DNA of 64,000 nucleotides from Methanofollis sp. UBA420 (GCF_002498315.1 NZ_DAGX01000007.1:124001-188000), one strand, 5' to 3'. Shown: positions 43,207 through 53,013, counted from the first letter of the stretch. Notes: generated by a model from the letters alone, not told the origin. A program made the numbers and translations.

Positions 43207-44379
43207 ATGAAGATTGCATTTGTCGTTCAGCGATATGGCACCGATATTGTCGGGGGAGCAGAGCACTTGACCAGGCTTTTTGCAGAGCACCTGATAAAGT
43301 ATCATGATATCGAAGTCCTGACTACCTGTGCGAAGAATTACCATACCTGGAAGAATGAGTGCTCTGAGGGGGTCGACGTCGTCAATGGTATCCCTGTCCG
43401 GCGGTTTAAGAACACCAAAATGAGGAATCAAACAAATCTTTTGCAGGTTCAGGAGCGAGTATTTTACCATAAACACTCCCGAGATGATGAATTGGGGTGG
43501 ATAGAGGAAAATGGTCCTGTTTGCCCGGATCTCATTGCATATATCAAGGATAATGTCGATCGGTTCGACTGCTTTATCTTCTTCACGTTCAGGTATTATC
43601 AGAGTTACCATGGTGTATTAAACGTCGGGAAAAAAGCAATCCTGATTCCTTTTGCAGAAGATGACCCTGCTCTGAACCTCTCAACGACCCGAGAGATCTT
43701 TTCCCGTGCTGGGGGAATAGTATACAGTACTCCTGAGGAGCGTGATCTCATACGCCGGAAGGTGCGCTTTGATGAGTTGGGAAAAGTTGTGGATGTTATC
43801 GGGTCGGGCATTGAGGTTCCTGACGCCCTCCAGCAGGTGAAGGTACCTTCTGAGTATATCCTCTACCTTGGCAGAATTGAGGGTTCCAAAGGATGTTACA
43901 CCCTGTTTGAATTCTATCAACGACTGGCGCGGGAGATGGAATCGGTACCTTATCTGGTAATGGCGGGCCAGGACGCCATAGGGGTTCCCAAGCATAGGAA
44001 GATTATCTATCTGGGTTTTGTCTCAGAAGGTGAGAAGTTTTCACTGCTACACAGGGCGAAGTTCCTGATCATGCCCTCGCCATATGAAAGTCTGTCACTG
44101 GTCACGCTTGAGGCGATGGCGTGCGGGACGCCGGTTCTGGCAAATGGGGAGTGTGGTGTATTGAAGGGGCACTGTGTCCGGAGTAATGCTGGTCTGTGGT
44201 ATCAGGGTTACGACGAATTTGAGGAATGTACCCGGTATTTGCTTGGAAAAGATGGTTTGGGGGATCTGATGGGCGAAAATGGGAAGAGGTATGTTGCGAG
44301 TAACTATCGATGGGATCACGTTGAGCAGAAGTTTCTTTCATTGTTGGGAGGATTCCAGAATCTTTTGAACTCCTGTTGA
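43207..44379 (+). CDS. GT4 glycosyltransferase
   Basis: 390 aa. N-terminal MKIAFVVQRYGTDIVGGAEHL resembles the start of the first unit of the preceding fusion protein. C-terminal nucleotide-binding domain: YLGRIEGSKGCYTLFEFYQRL, YLGFVSEGEKFSLLHRAKFL and the E-x7-E motif in PYESLSLVTLEAMACGTPVLA. Starts 4 nt after the fusion gene. Acceptor and donor unknown. Confidence 0.87.
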   Translation: MKIAFVVQRYGTDIVGGAEHLTRLFAEHLIKYHDIEVLTTCAKNYHTWKNECSEGVDVVNGIPVRRFKNTKMRNQTNLLQVQERVFYHKHSRDDELGWIEENGPVCPDLIAYIKDNVDRFDCFIFFTFRYYQSYHGVLNVGKKAILIPFAEDDPALNLSTTREIFSRAGGIVYSTPEERDLIRRKVRFDELGKVVDVIGSGIEVPDALQQVKVPSEYILYLGRIEGSKGCYTLFEFYQRLAREMESVPYLVMAGQDAIGVPKHRKIIYLGFVSEGEKFSLLHRAKFLIMPSPYESLSLVTLEAMACGTPVLANGECGVLKGHCVRSNAGLWYQGYDEFEECTRYLLGKDGLGDLMGENGKRYVASNYRWDHVEQKFLSLLGGFQNLLNSC

Positions 44380-44387
44380 CAGCATGA

Positions 44388-45531
44388 ATGAAAACGTACC
44401 CCCACCTGTTGGGGTGGGATCCTCCTTTATTCTTCTCTCTCCTGAGGCGAGTCCACAGGATTGCTGCGCGTGTTCAGCACTGGATACCCGACAAGAAGGT
44501 TCTGCTTGTGCAAGACCTCTTTCTTGCTATTGGTTGCGGCGTTGATAGTGCGGTCATGGAGAGTGTCGCAGTCCGGGCGGACTCATTCATTGCTTGAGAA
44601 TTGATATTTCGGTTGATATATCCCTCCCTCTTACGGATCTTCGAGGTGAGTTTCCCGTCTCTCTGGTGCCTGTATGCTAGTTCTCTCCCCCTGCTCCTTT
44701 GCCCTGCAGATCTGTGATGGGGAGGTGCTGGCATCCATCTCTTCAAAATGGCGAGTCCACCCTTCCCTACCCACCCTTGTTGTTTTGCCTGAAATGCATA
44801 TCGATGATGAATTTTACCATTGGTCACATTATTATGACCAGTTGAAGCAGGCCGATCTCGTTCTTGCAAATTCGATGTATTCCAAGAACGAACTCTTTGA
44901 TCGTATCGGGGCGAAGAGTGTGTGCCTCGGCCCTGGAATCGATGATACTGTATTTTTAAGCCCGGATGTCGATGGCGGGAGGTTCAGGGAAAAATATGGT
45001 TTCGAGGACAAGCAGATCATACTTACAGTGTCCAGAAAAAGTCCGAGCAAGCGGTACGATATGCTCATCTCCGCGATGGCATCTCTGCACCAGGACTATC
45101 CGGACGCACATCTGGTCATGATAGGCCCTGATGAGGATCGGGTGCCGATCGATGCCGCTGGCGTCACATATCTGGGAAAGGCTCCGGAAACGGACCTTGT
45201 AGATGCTTATGATGCCTGTGATACGTTTGCGATGATGTCTGAGAGTGAAAGTTTTGGGATGGTGTTCTGTGAGGCGTGGTCCCGGAAAAAGCCCGTGATC
45301 GGGAATAGATATTGTGGGGCTGTTGCTTCTTTGATCGAAGATCATGTGAATGGTTGTCTCTGTGGAAATGTTTCGGATATTGAGTCTTCAATTCGATTAT
45401 TCCTTGATGACAAGACTAAGGCCTGTCAGTTTGGGAGTCGTGGATATCAAAAAGCAATTTCAAATTATACCTGGCCTATTATATCTGAGCGGTTAAAATC
45501 TTATTACGAAGATCTCATTGATATGAATTAA
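44388..45531 (+). pseudogene. GT4 glycosyltransferase gene broken by frameshifts in its N-terminal third
   Basis: The 3' part (from 44674, or at least from ~44770) encodes an intact nucleotide-binding half: MYSKNELFDRIGAKSVCLGP, LTVSRKSPSKRYDMLISAM and ESFGMVFCEAWSRKKPVIG. The 5' part is split: frame one gives VLLVQDLFLAIGCGVDSAVM then a stop at 44597; another frame continues LRIDISVDISLPLTDLRGEF and ends at a TAG near 44673; the third then resumes. At least two frame changes are needed to rebuild a ~375-aa enzyme. A separately translated C-terminal fragment from 44674 (285 aa) is possible, but would lack the acceptor domain. Confidence 0.7.
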
Positions 45532-46347
45532 ATGGTTAATATAAAAGAGTACGATGTTGAAGTGGATTTCCGACATCACCTGGACGAATTTACGCGATGT
45601 TATGAGATTATCGAAAGAAATTTCCAATTAAAAGATTCCTTTGTTCTGGATTTATGTGCCGGAACAGGGATGCATACTGGTTTTCTGGTTGGGAAAGGTT
45701 GTAGATTCACAATTGGTGTTGATTTACTGGATTATGAAACCCTCTGGGGTGGAAAATTCAAACAAAATCTCTTGGATTTATATGCTCGCTTCAATTATCC
45801 TTTTGATGGGGCGAAATGCCAGTTCATTAAAATGAATGCAGAGTCCTTATTATTCAAGGATCAATTATTTGATTCAGTTTTTTGTCTTAATGCTTTTGAG
45901 CACGTATCGGATCCTGAGGCGGTTCTTAAAGAAATTTGGCACGTTCTAAAGCCAAATGGTTTTGCATATATCCAGTTTGATCCTTTATATTACTGCGACA
46001 CTGGTTCCCATATGTTTGATTTTATTGCTCTGCCCTGGGAGCACCTGTTGCGTTCACAAGAGCAATATGAATCTATGCTGCAAGAAGCAGATTGTCCTCC
46101 TGCCGTCCTCTCTGACTTTAAATATGGCCTGAATCGTCGGAATAAAGAGTATTTTTTTACTCTGTTTGATAAATACACCGATCCGAATCATGGTTTGTTT
46201 GAGAAGATCGTATCATACACATGGTCAGGAGTTGTGAATAAAAGTCATCTAGAACACCCAAATTACCTGCGTGCACAGAAATATTATCCAAAAGAAGATC
46301 TATTGTTCCGGGGTATGAATATCCTCCTCAAAAAGTGTCGTAATTAA
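45532..46347 (+). CDS. SAM-dependent methyltransferase
   Basis: 271 aa; its ATG directly follows the TAA of the broken GT gene. SAM motif FVLDLCAGTGMHTGFLVG (about residues 36-53), GVDLLDYET, then LFDSVFCLNAFEHVSDPEAVL and IWHVLKPNGFAYIQFDP, standard Methyltransf_11 order. Strongly AT-rich. Last gene of the plus-strand polysaccharide run; probably methylates a sugar. Confidence 0.8.
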   Translation: MVNIKEYDVEVDFRHHLDEFTRCYEIIERNFQLKDSFVLDLCAGTGMHTGFLVGKGCRFTIGVDLLDYETLWGGKFKQNLLDLYARFNYPFDGAKCQFIKMNAESLLFKDQLFDSVFCLNAFEHVSDPEAVLKEIWHVLKPNGFAYIQFDPLYYCDTGSHMFDFIALPWEHLLRSQEQYESMLQEADCPPAVLSDFKYGLNRRNKEYFFTLFDKYTDPNHGLFEKIVSYTWSGVVNKSHLEHPNYLRAQKYYPKEDLLFRGMNILLKKCRN

Positions 46348-46644
46348 TATTTGTAAGATACTCTCATCAGGATAAGATGACACTCTCTCATCTGTCCTGT
46401 CTATGGTTTTTTTGAAATGGGGGCAGAAACCTTACCTTTTCATTTGAGGAGGTACTTGCGGGCTTGGAAATATTCTCTATTTTATGTGTTGCTCCTGATG
46501 CTTGCCTTAATTTGTGGTTTATATCCTCCAGTAGTTCTGTTTCTAAGAAAAGAAAAAATTTAATGATTATTATTCAAATGATCTGTTTTTGTAAAGCCAG
46601 ATTAAACATCTGCCTGATGGATTCTGCCACTTCTCTTGTTTGTA
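46348..46644. other. AT-rich convergent intergenic stretch
   Basis: Nearly 300 nt between the 3' ends of convergent genes. No ORF with credible composition; several T-rich runs on both strands could serve as archaeal transcription stops. Nothing else seen. Confidence 0.5.
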
Positions 46645-48474
46645 TTATACGTTCGATATTCTAGAGTTTAGGTTGATGGTTTCATTAACTGCCTTATATA
46701 CGATCAACCCATCTCTGGTGTATGATTGCGGCTTTGATATGCTGGTGCTGTTCAGTAACCCAAAAACGAAATCGAGTTCCTGTTTGGATAAATAGTCAGT
46801 GTGGAGAATGATATATCTGACATTGTGCTGTTTTAGTATGGAAGGGCCAGTCTGTGATATATTCTCTTGTATGATATCCCGGGGAGATGAAGACAAATAT
46901 GTCAATTCCCTTATGAATGGAGTATTTTTCTCAAAATCTCTCGCTCCTAACGGTGCCCGTGCAACCTGGCCTCCAACGATAGGTTTCGCATGTATTGTCT
47001 GATAATATTCGATTTTTATCCCTGCACCGTAATTTGCCGTTGCCGGGATCTCCAGGAGTGCATAATTCTCAGTATCCCTGGCTATTTCCTTGTAAAACTC
47101 GGGCTGGTCAACATAGGATGTGGGGTAAGGCAAACAGAGGTACTCGAACAGAATGACCCCGGCGATCAGCACCACGAATACGTCCTTTTTCAGGGTACGT
47201 CTCTTCAGCAACTCCGCAATACCGTACCCTGCGAGCACCGCAAACGCGAGCGCTGCGATAACATAAAACCTGCCTGTGGTCCTGCAGTTTTCCAGAAAGG
47301 GGATCAGGTAATACAGCACCAGATGGGGGAGTGGCACGGTGGTGTTGAAAACTGAAAATTTGGTGTCCCCGTTTATGGAGAGCAGGGGGCCCAGACTGAG
47401 GAGAGAAAATGAAACCGCCGAGAGCGTCCAGAACTGTACTTCCCTGCTGGACCTCAGTTTCAGGACGGCAAATATTGTAAGCATCAAAACGGCATATCCG
47501 ATGTACGTTGTATGTTCGGTCATATTTCCGGAGAAGTTGTTGTAGATCGGGGCCACGATGCTCCCGAAAACTGGGTGCATTTGGGAGGGAAGGAAGAAAC
47601 TCAGCAGGTCTGTCGAGTATGTCACCGCTTCCATGGGATTTGGCTTCAGGAAGTTGTTCCCAGAAGTCGCCATAAGGATGTCGTTGATCGTGAAAGGCAG
47701 CACTCCTGCAAGAGACACCAGCCCGAAGGGAAGATATTTTTTGAATACTTTTTCGATTGTGGCGATTATCGTCAGATGTTCATCTGAGTGAATCTGATAG
47801 AGTTCATAGAGACAGAGCAGAAGTGCGAAAAGCCCCATGAACACCATATACTGGAGGTCACTCATGGCGACCAGGACGAAGAATATCCCTGCGAGGATGC
47901 TGTTTTTCCTCCCGCCCTCCCTGAATGTCTTCATGAGATAGAGGGCGCAGAAGGGGATCCACTCGATGGAGGTGGCCCCGAAATGGCCCAGTGCGTGCAC
48001 GAAGTGATAGGGAGCGAATGCAAAGACGATCCCGGATATAAATGCCGCAGGTGTGTTCCCTGTCAGATACTTTACGAGCAGGTATGCTCCGAAGGCGCCC
48101 AGAATAAATGTCAGGAGCCAGAGGAGGGTATAGATGACATGGAGTTCAAGGAAGGGAGACATCAGGAAATAGAGTGCTTGATTGAATGCGGAGGGGAAGG
48201 ACATGTTTGGGATGCCTTCCGGATAGAATTGCATGACTGTGTATGTGAGGGAAGTCATATCGGAATGTGTAATGGCATACCCCGTATACCAGAGAGAGTA
48301 CATCCAGTAGAATGCATCCCATCCGCCCGGGATATCCGACCCGATCTTAAAAGCAACAGGGTAAGTGAAGATTATTGTCAGAAGAATATAGGAGGCAAAA
48401 ACTCCTGCTGCTTTCTTTGCATCTGAGAGGTTCTGTACTTTTGAAAAAATCGTCTTCAAATCTTGAATTCTCAT
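46645..48474 (-). CDS. Polytopic membrane protein, GT-C-like
   Basis: 609 aa from the ATG at 48474 (a GTG precedes it by one codon). About 11-12 hydrophobic segments. An early outer loop has GSDIPGGWDAFYWMYSLWYTGYA, and the protein contains SGIVFAFAPYHFVHALGHFGATSIEWIPF, a segment common in uncharacterised archaeal and bacterial polyprenyl-phosphate-sugar-dependent GT-C-like proteins. The C-terminal ~130 residues are extracellular. It may add a sugar from a lipid carrier on the outer face; this is inference. Confidence 0.65.
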   Translation of the reverse strand: MRIQDLKTIFSKVQNLSDAKKAAGVFASYILLTIIFTYPVAFKIGSDIPGGWDAFYWMYSLWYTGYAITHSDMTSLTYTVMQFYPEGIPNMSFPSAFNQALYFLMSPFLELHVIYTLLWLLTFILGAFGAYLLVKYLTGNTPAAFISGIVFAFAPYHFVHALGHFGATSIEWIPFCALYLMKTFREGGRKNSILAGIFFVLVAMSDLQYMVFMGLFALLLCLYELYQIHSDEHLTIIATIEKVFKKYLPFGLVSLAGVLPFTINDILMATSGNNFLKPNPMEAVTYSTDLLSFFLPSQMHPVFGSIVAPIYNNFSGNMTEHTTYIGYAVLMLTIFAVLKLRSSREVQFWTLSAVSFSLLSLGPLLSINGDTKFSVFNTTVPLPHLVLYYLIPFLENCRTTGRFYVIAALAFAVLAGYGIAELLKRRTLKKDVFVVLIAGVILFEYLCLPYPTSYVDQPEFYKEIARDTENYALLEIPATANYGAGIKIEYYQTIHAKPIVGGQVARAPLGARDFEKNTPFIRELTYLSSSPRDIIQENISQTGPSILKQHNVRYIILHTDYLSKQELDFVFGLLNSTSISKPQSYTRDGLIVYKAVNETINLNSRISNV

Positions 48475-48567
48475 CACCCTGCTATTTCATCTGTACGAAC
48501 CTGGTATCTCGGTATCGTTCAGTCTATATGTTTCCAGATATCAATTAATAAAGTACGTGATTTCAAG

Positions 48568-49551
48568 GTGAAACATTCGGATCTCGCCAAAGCCGCCGCT
48601 CTGCTTGTCACTGTCGTACTCCTCGTGATCCTCTTCTCTCAGATCAACCTTTCAGACGTCGTCACCACCCTTGCGAGCATCGATCCTCTCTACCTTGTGT
48701 TGGGCTTCCTCCTCTACACCTGCAGCTACTTTTTCAGAGCATTACGCTTTCATATCCTGCTGAATCGAGAGGTGGGGCTACGTAGTCTCTTCAGGATTGT
48801 CTGCGTCCACAACATGGTGAACAGCATCCTGCCGGCGAGAACCGGAGAACTGTCCTATGTTTATCTCCTGAAAAAAGTGGATGGGAGAACGACGGGGGAA
48901 GGTATTGCCACCCTTGTGGTGGCGAGGGTTTTTGACTTCATTACCATAACAATTCTGTTTATTATTTCCTTTTCTTTGATGGGGGAAGTGCCATCTTTTG
49001 CCATGGACCTCATCCAGATCGCCGCTGTGTTTATGGTGACGATGGTTTTCGTCCTGTTTGGATTGCTCTATTACGGACGCTCATCGCTGAGTTTGTTGGA
49101 GAAGATCCTTGGGGTACTTCATCTCAACCGCTCCTCCCCTGGAATATACGTCTTGAAAAAGTGTGAGGAGACTGTTGAGTGTCTTGAGAGACTGGGTTCG
49201 ACCCGCAAGAATCTGTACCTTGAGGTACTGTTTGTCTCGCTTGGTGTATGGACAATCATGTATTCTTTAAACTATGTCCTCATCGCGGCGATGGGTATTC
49301 CTATGGACTTTACCGCTGTACTCTTTGCATCCACTTTTGCAATATTTACAACCGTTCTCCCTGTCCAGGGAGTTGGTGGGTTTGGGACTCTTGAGGCAGG
49401 ATGGACTGTTGGGTTTGTTGCTGCAGGACTCGCGCAAGATGTTGCAATTAGTTCTGGTTTTGGTTACCATGTTTTGCTTTTGGTGTACATTTTTATTTTA
49501 GGTGGATTTGAATTATTGAATCTCAGTGTGACTGATAAAATTAATCTTTAG
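48568..49551 (+). CDS. Flippase-like/LPG-synthase TM family protein (UPF0104, AglD C-terminal type)
   Basis: 327 aa from the GTG at 48568. The TTG-initiated longer frame would run through the promoter of the divergent gene, and an ATTAATAAAG TATA-like element at 48544-48553 fits a leaderless GTG start. About eight membrane segments. Family signatures: YTCSYFFRALRFHILLN, HNMVNSILPARTGELSYVYLLKK and LPVQGVGGFGTLEAGW. Such proteins are thought to move or synthesise lipid-linked sugars. Its 3' end overlaps the convergent methyltransferase gene by 11 nt. Confidence 0.8.
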   Translation: MKHSDLAKAAALLVTVVLLVILFSQINLSDVVTTLASIDPLYLVLGFLLYTCSYFFRALRFHILLNREVGLRSLFRIVCVHNMVNSILPARTGELSYVYLLKKVDGRTTGEGIATLVVARVFDFITITILFIISFSLMGEVPSFAMDLIQIAAVFMVTMVFVLFGLLYYGRSSLSLLEKILGVLHLNRSSPGIYVLKKCEETVECLERLGSTRKNLYLEVLFVSLGVWTIMYSLNYVLIAAMGIPMDFTAVLFASTFAIFTTVLPVQGVGGFGTLEAGWTVGFVAAGLAQDVAISSGFGYHVLLLVYIFILGGFELLNLSVTDKINL

Positions 49552-50287
49552 TACAGACAATATAAAGTGTCAGACCTATTGGCGGTCTGACGTTATTTTC
49601 AATAATGGAAAACCAGTTGTCTAGAATGTAATTTATTCCTTTTGATATTTGGGAATCTCTTGAATATCTCATGCCTTCGTATATTTCTTTTTTAAGCAAT
49701 TTTCCCGAGATGAAGTATGGTATAACTCCTATAAAATTCCAGTATCTGGTTTCTAAAACTTTAAATTTGCAATCCGTCAGTGTATTAAGTAAATCGCTTC
49801 TAATATACCTTCTGTAGTGGCCAACTTGTTTGTCCCTTGTACTATAAAGGTAATTACACGCCGGTACCGAGATGATGAGATTCCCTCCTTTTTTTAGTGT
49901 ATAATAAATATTCTGTAGAGCTCTTTTGTCATCTTCAACGTGTTCGATAACATCCAAACACACTATCGTGTCATATCTATTATGGCCCAAGCATCGAGCA
50001 TTACACAGATCTAGTTGGCACACTTCAGCCTTGTAATTCTTTGATTCAATCGTTTTTTGTGTAATAGTTACAAGTTCTTCAGAATAGTCGATAGCCGTGA
50101 CATCATATCCTGCATTTAATAAATGCAATGTCATGTCTCCTGTGCCACAACCCGCGTCTAAGATTGATTTTCCAATTACGTCTTTATAAACAAGTTTTCG
50201 CAAATTTTTCCATCTAAAATCGCTCTCGCTAAATTCATGAACCTTTTCTAAATGATCTACGAGATTTACTGTCATATTGTTCCCCAT
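49541..50287 (-). CDS. SAM-dependent methyltransferase (UbiG/Coq3-like)
   Basis: 248 aa (a second ATG lies 4 codons in). SAM motif SILDAGCGTGDMTLHLLNAGYDV (about residues 41-63), AIDYSEELV, YDTIVCLDVIEHVEDDKRAL and LKKGGNLIISVPAC, then GHYRRYIRSDLLN, a segment typical of sugar/lipid-locus methyltransferases. AT-rich. Confidence 0.82.
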   Translation of the reverse strand: MGNNMTVNLVDHLEKVHEFSESDFRWKNLRKLVYKDVIGKSILDAGCGTGDMTLHLLNAGYDVTAIDYSEELVTITQKTIESKNYKAEVCQLDLCNARCLGHNRYDTIVCLDVIEHVEDDKRALQNIYYTLKKGGNLIISVPACNYLYSTRDKQVGHYRRYIRSDLLNTLTDCKFKVLETRYWNFIGVIPYFISGKLLKKEIYEGMRYSRDSQISKGINYILDNWFSIIENNVRPPIGLTLYIVCTKD

Positions 50288-50414
50288 CTTATCTCAGTTA
50301 TACAACTAGCAAGCCTCATGGAAAGCATACTTCTTTGAGATTCTCTCTAAATCTTTGTCGCCCATGGTTATTATCCATAATTTGATATAGGGATTTATCT
50401 TTAAACCCAGAATT

Positions 50415-51122
50415 TCATCCCTTCTTACAGGTGATGATATTTAAGAAGCACCAGTTCGGGTAGGGAAGTAACCGATTCAGAACTTTGTGAAGTATCATCA
50501 CCTTTCCTGGATAGAGATAGGTAAGAACTGATGTGATAGGTAATGTTGGGAATATCCCTTTTCGTTTGATGATTTGAAACTCTTCCTCTGAAGTGAGTTT
50601 TAAATATTCTTTTATGGGTCTATCCCCTCTGTGACGCTCTATCGTTGACGTCCGTATCAAATTGCCTGTAAATAAAAAAGACAACCGAGATGCAAAGTGA
50701 GCGAGGTTCGGGATGGCGAGAAGAACTACTCCTCCCTTCTTGAGAATCCGGTGAATTTCATGGAGTGCGGGGCCCTGATCTTCAAAGTTGAGGTGTTCGA
50801 TAACATCCAGGCAGAGGACGACATCAAATTCTCCCTCTTCAAACGGTGTTTTGAGGAGATCCCCTTTAATCACGCACTCTGAAGAGTAATTCAGGTCCAG
50901 ACCCCTGATATCATATCCCAGTTTTCGATATTTCTCGACAAGTACTCCTTCCCCACATCCTGCATCGAGAATTTTTGCACTTTTTGGAATATCTTTTAGA
51001 AAGTCTGTTAGATATTCCATCTTTGCGGTATACACCGGATAGTATCGCCATTCTTTATCCAGTTTCTTATGGTAGTCACCTTTTATCTGGTACTCCCCAT
51101 CCCTTTGAGCCTGAGATTCCAT
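50415..51122 (-). CDS. SAM-dependent methyltransferase
   Basis: 235 aa. SAM motif KILDAGCGEGVLVEKYRKLGYD (about residues 49-70), GLDLNYSSECVIKGDLLKTPFEEGEFDVVLCLDVIEHL, and ILKKGGVVLLAIPN. The C-terminal LTSEEEFQIIKRKGIFPTLPI is typical of methyltransferases in glycan clusters. Lies 24 nt downstream of the GT2 gene, in the same direction. Confidence 0.82.
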   Translation of the reverse strand: MESQAQRDGEYQIKGDYHKKLDKEWRYYPVYTAKMEYLTDFLKDIPKSAKILDAGCGEGVLVEKYRKLGYDIRGLDLNYSSECVIKGDLLKTPFEEGEFDVVLCLDVIEHLNFEDQGPALHEIHRILKKGGVVLLAIPNLAHFASRLSFLFTGNLIRTSTIERHRGDRPIKEYLKLTSEEEFQIIKRKGIFPTLPITSVLTYLYPGKVMILHKVLNRLLPYPNWCFLNIITCKKG

Positions 51123-51146
51123 GATATATTCTCCGCGTTTGGATGT

Positions 51147-52091
51147 TTATTCAATCATCTTTTCAATGAGGTAATTTTTTCTGTCATTTTGACCGTAGTA
51201 GATTTTCAGCAGGATATCTGCCAGTATTCCGATAGCGATGAATTGCACACCCAGGACAAGCAAAATTAATCCTGCAAGAAAGAGTGGTCTTTCGAAGAGG
51301 GCAGCGCCAAAAAAAACCTTTAAAACTATGAGATATCCCGTAACAAGAATGCCTAATGCCCCCATTATTAACCCCGCCCCGCCAAAAACATGCATCGGCC
51401 TGACCGAGAACCTCTGCCAGAAGGTGATCACCTGGAGGTCCAGGAATCCTTTGACCAGACGGACCCAGTTATATTTGCTCTGTCCAAAGGACCGGTCTCG
51501 GTGGTTGGTCTTCATCTCCCCGACATGATAACCCTTCCAGAGGAGCATTGCCGGGATATAGCGGTGCAGTTCCCCGTACAGTTCCAGGTCCTTCGTGCAC
51601 TCTTTTTTGTAGGCCCTGAGAGTGCAGCCCGAGTCGTGGATCGTCTCGTGCGTGAGTGCCTTGCGCAGGCGGTTTGCACCCTTCGAGAAGATCCTTTTGG
51701 AGAGGGGGTCATGGCGGTTGTACCGCCAGCCGCAGACAACGTCAAGGTCGTCGTCTTGCATCTTCTGGAGGAGGGCGGGAATGTCGTGGGGGTCGTTCTG
51801 GAGGTCTGCATCCATGGTGACGACGAGATCGCCCCCGGCGTGGTCGAACCCCGCTTTCATCGCCGCACTCTGGCCGAAGTTGCTCCTGAACTTAACGACT
51901 TTGACTGTGCTGTCCTGATCATGAAGGTCTTTCAGACGCTGATAGGTGTGGTCTGTCGACCCGTCGTCCACGAAGAGGATCTCGTAGGTCATGCCGAGGG
52001 GGGGGAGCACTTTGTGCAGTTCCTCATACAGAGGTACGACGCTCTCCTCCTCATTGTAGGTGGGGATCACGACTGAGAGGTCGACACCCAT
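51147..52091 (-). CDS. Membrane GT2 glycosyltransferase (GtrB/ArnC/DPM-like)
   Basis: 314 aa from the ATG at 52091 (MGVDLSVVIPTYNEEESV), overlapping the epimerase 3' end by 25 nt. GT-A domain: FVDDGSTDHT, NFGQSAAMKAGFDHAGGDLVVTMDADLQNDP (D-x-D) and SGCTLRAYKKE. The C-terminal 90 residues carry two hydrophobic segments (HVFGGAGLIMGALGILVTGYLIVL; PLFLAGLILLVLGVQFIAIGILADI). Makes a polyprenyl-phosphate-linked sugar for glycosylation. Confidence 0.88.
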   Translation of the reverse strand: MGVDLSVVIPTYNEEESVVPLYEELHKVLPPLGMTYEILFVDDGSTDHTYQRLKDLHDQDSTVKVVKFRSNFGQSAAMKAGFDHAGGDLVVTMDADLQNDPHDIPALLQKMQDDDLDVVCGWRYNRHDPLSKRIFSKGANRLRKALTHETIHDSGCTLRAYKKECTKDLELYGELHRYIPAMLLWKGYHVGEMKTNHRDRSFGQSKYNWVRLVKGFLDLQVITFWQRFSVRPMHVFGGAGLIMGALGILVTGYLIVLKVFFGAALFERPLFLAGLILLVLGVQFIAIGILADILLKIYYGQNDRKNYLIEKMIE

Positions 52092-53002
52092 GCTATGTAC
52101 CTCTTCAGTCCCTCTTCCAGAGTCGTCTGTGGGGCCCACCCGATCTCCCTCTTCGCTTTCTCTGTCCCGGCAAAGGTGTGCTCTGCATCGCCTTTCATCG
52201 GGTCCGCATACCTGATCTCGGATCCACTCCCGGTGATCTCGATGATCTTTTCGGCGAGTGTCTGGATGGAGACCCGGTGGCCGCCGCCGATGTTGTACGC
52301 CCCTTCGCCTTTCGTCATCGCAATGATGTTTGCGTCGACGATGTCGTCGATGTAGGTGAAGTCCCGCGTCTTCTCGCCGTCCCCGAAGATTGTGATGGGT
52401 TCGTTCTTCAGGGCGTGCCTGGTGAAGATGCTGATCGCAAGGTCGGGCCTCATCCGGGGGCCGTAGACGGTGAAGTACCGGAGAGAGCAGGTCTTCAGAC
52501 CATAGAGTTCGTCAAAGACCCTGCAGTACTGCTCGGCCATCAACTTGGAGACACCGTAGGGCGAGACCGGCAGGGTGGGATGGTCTTCGTCGAAGGGGAG
52601 GTACTTCACGGTGCCATAGACGGAGGACGAGGAGGCGTAGATGACCTTCCTGACGCCGGCGGTGCGTGCCGCCTGCAACAGGTTCAGGGTGCCGGTGGCA
52701 TTCACCTCGTGGGGTTTCACCGGGTCTTCCACCGAGATGCGGACACCTGCCTGTGCCGCCTCGTGGAAGACATAGTCGACGCCGTCGAGAACTTGCGTGA
52801 GGAGGTGAGTGTCCCTGATGTCCCCTTCGATAAGGGTGAAGTTCGGGTCTGATGCGAACGGTGCGATGTTCGCTTTCTTGGCTGCCGGATCGTAGTAGGG
52901 GTCGAAGTTGTCGAGACAGACGACCTCGTGCCCCTCACCAAGCAACCGTGCAATGATGTGGGAGCCGATAAATCCGGCTCCACCTGTGACAAGTATCTTC
53001 AT
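52067..53002 (-). CDS. NAD-dependent sugar-nucleotide epimerase (UDP-glucose/UDP-glucuronate 4-epimerase-like)
   Basis: 311 aa from the ATG at 53002, with AGGA about 9 nt upstream; an ATG at 53011 is possible. SDR features: ILVTGGAGFIGSHI, CLDNFDPYYDPAAKKANI (as in UDP-glucuronate epimerases), VFHEAAQAGVRISVEDP, YASSSSVYG and YGVSKLMAEQY (Y-x3-K). The adjacent GalU- and Ugd-like genes would provide UDP-glucose and UDP-glucuronate, so the product may be UDP-galacturonate or UDP-galactose. Confidence 0.82.
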   Translation of the reverse strand: MKILVTGGAGFIGSHIIARLLGEGHEVVCLDNFDPYYDPAAKKANIAPFASDPNFTLIEGDIRDTHLLTQVLDGVDYVFHEAAQAGVRISVEDPVKPHEVNATGTLNLLQAARTAGVRKVIYASSSSVYGTVKYLPFDEDHPTLPVSPYGVSKLMAEQYCRVFDELYGLKTCSLRYFTVYGPRMRPDLAISIFTRHALKNEPITIFGDGEKTRDFTYIDDIVDANIIAMTKGEGAYNIGGGHRVSIQTLAEKIIEITGSGSEIRYADPMKGDAEHTFAGTEKAKREIGWAPQTTLEEGLKRYIAWVSTSQS

Positions 53003-53013
53003 GGTTGTCATTC

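Noticed and set aside
46464..46664. 66-codon plus-strand ORF in the AT-rich gap
   Set aside because: Its Cys/Ile/Ser-rich sequence shows no family or membrane topology, it has no ribosome-binding site, and it runs into the convergent gene.
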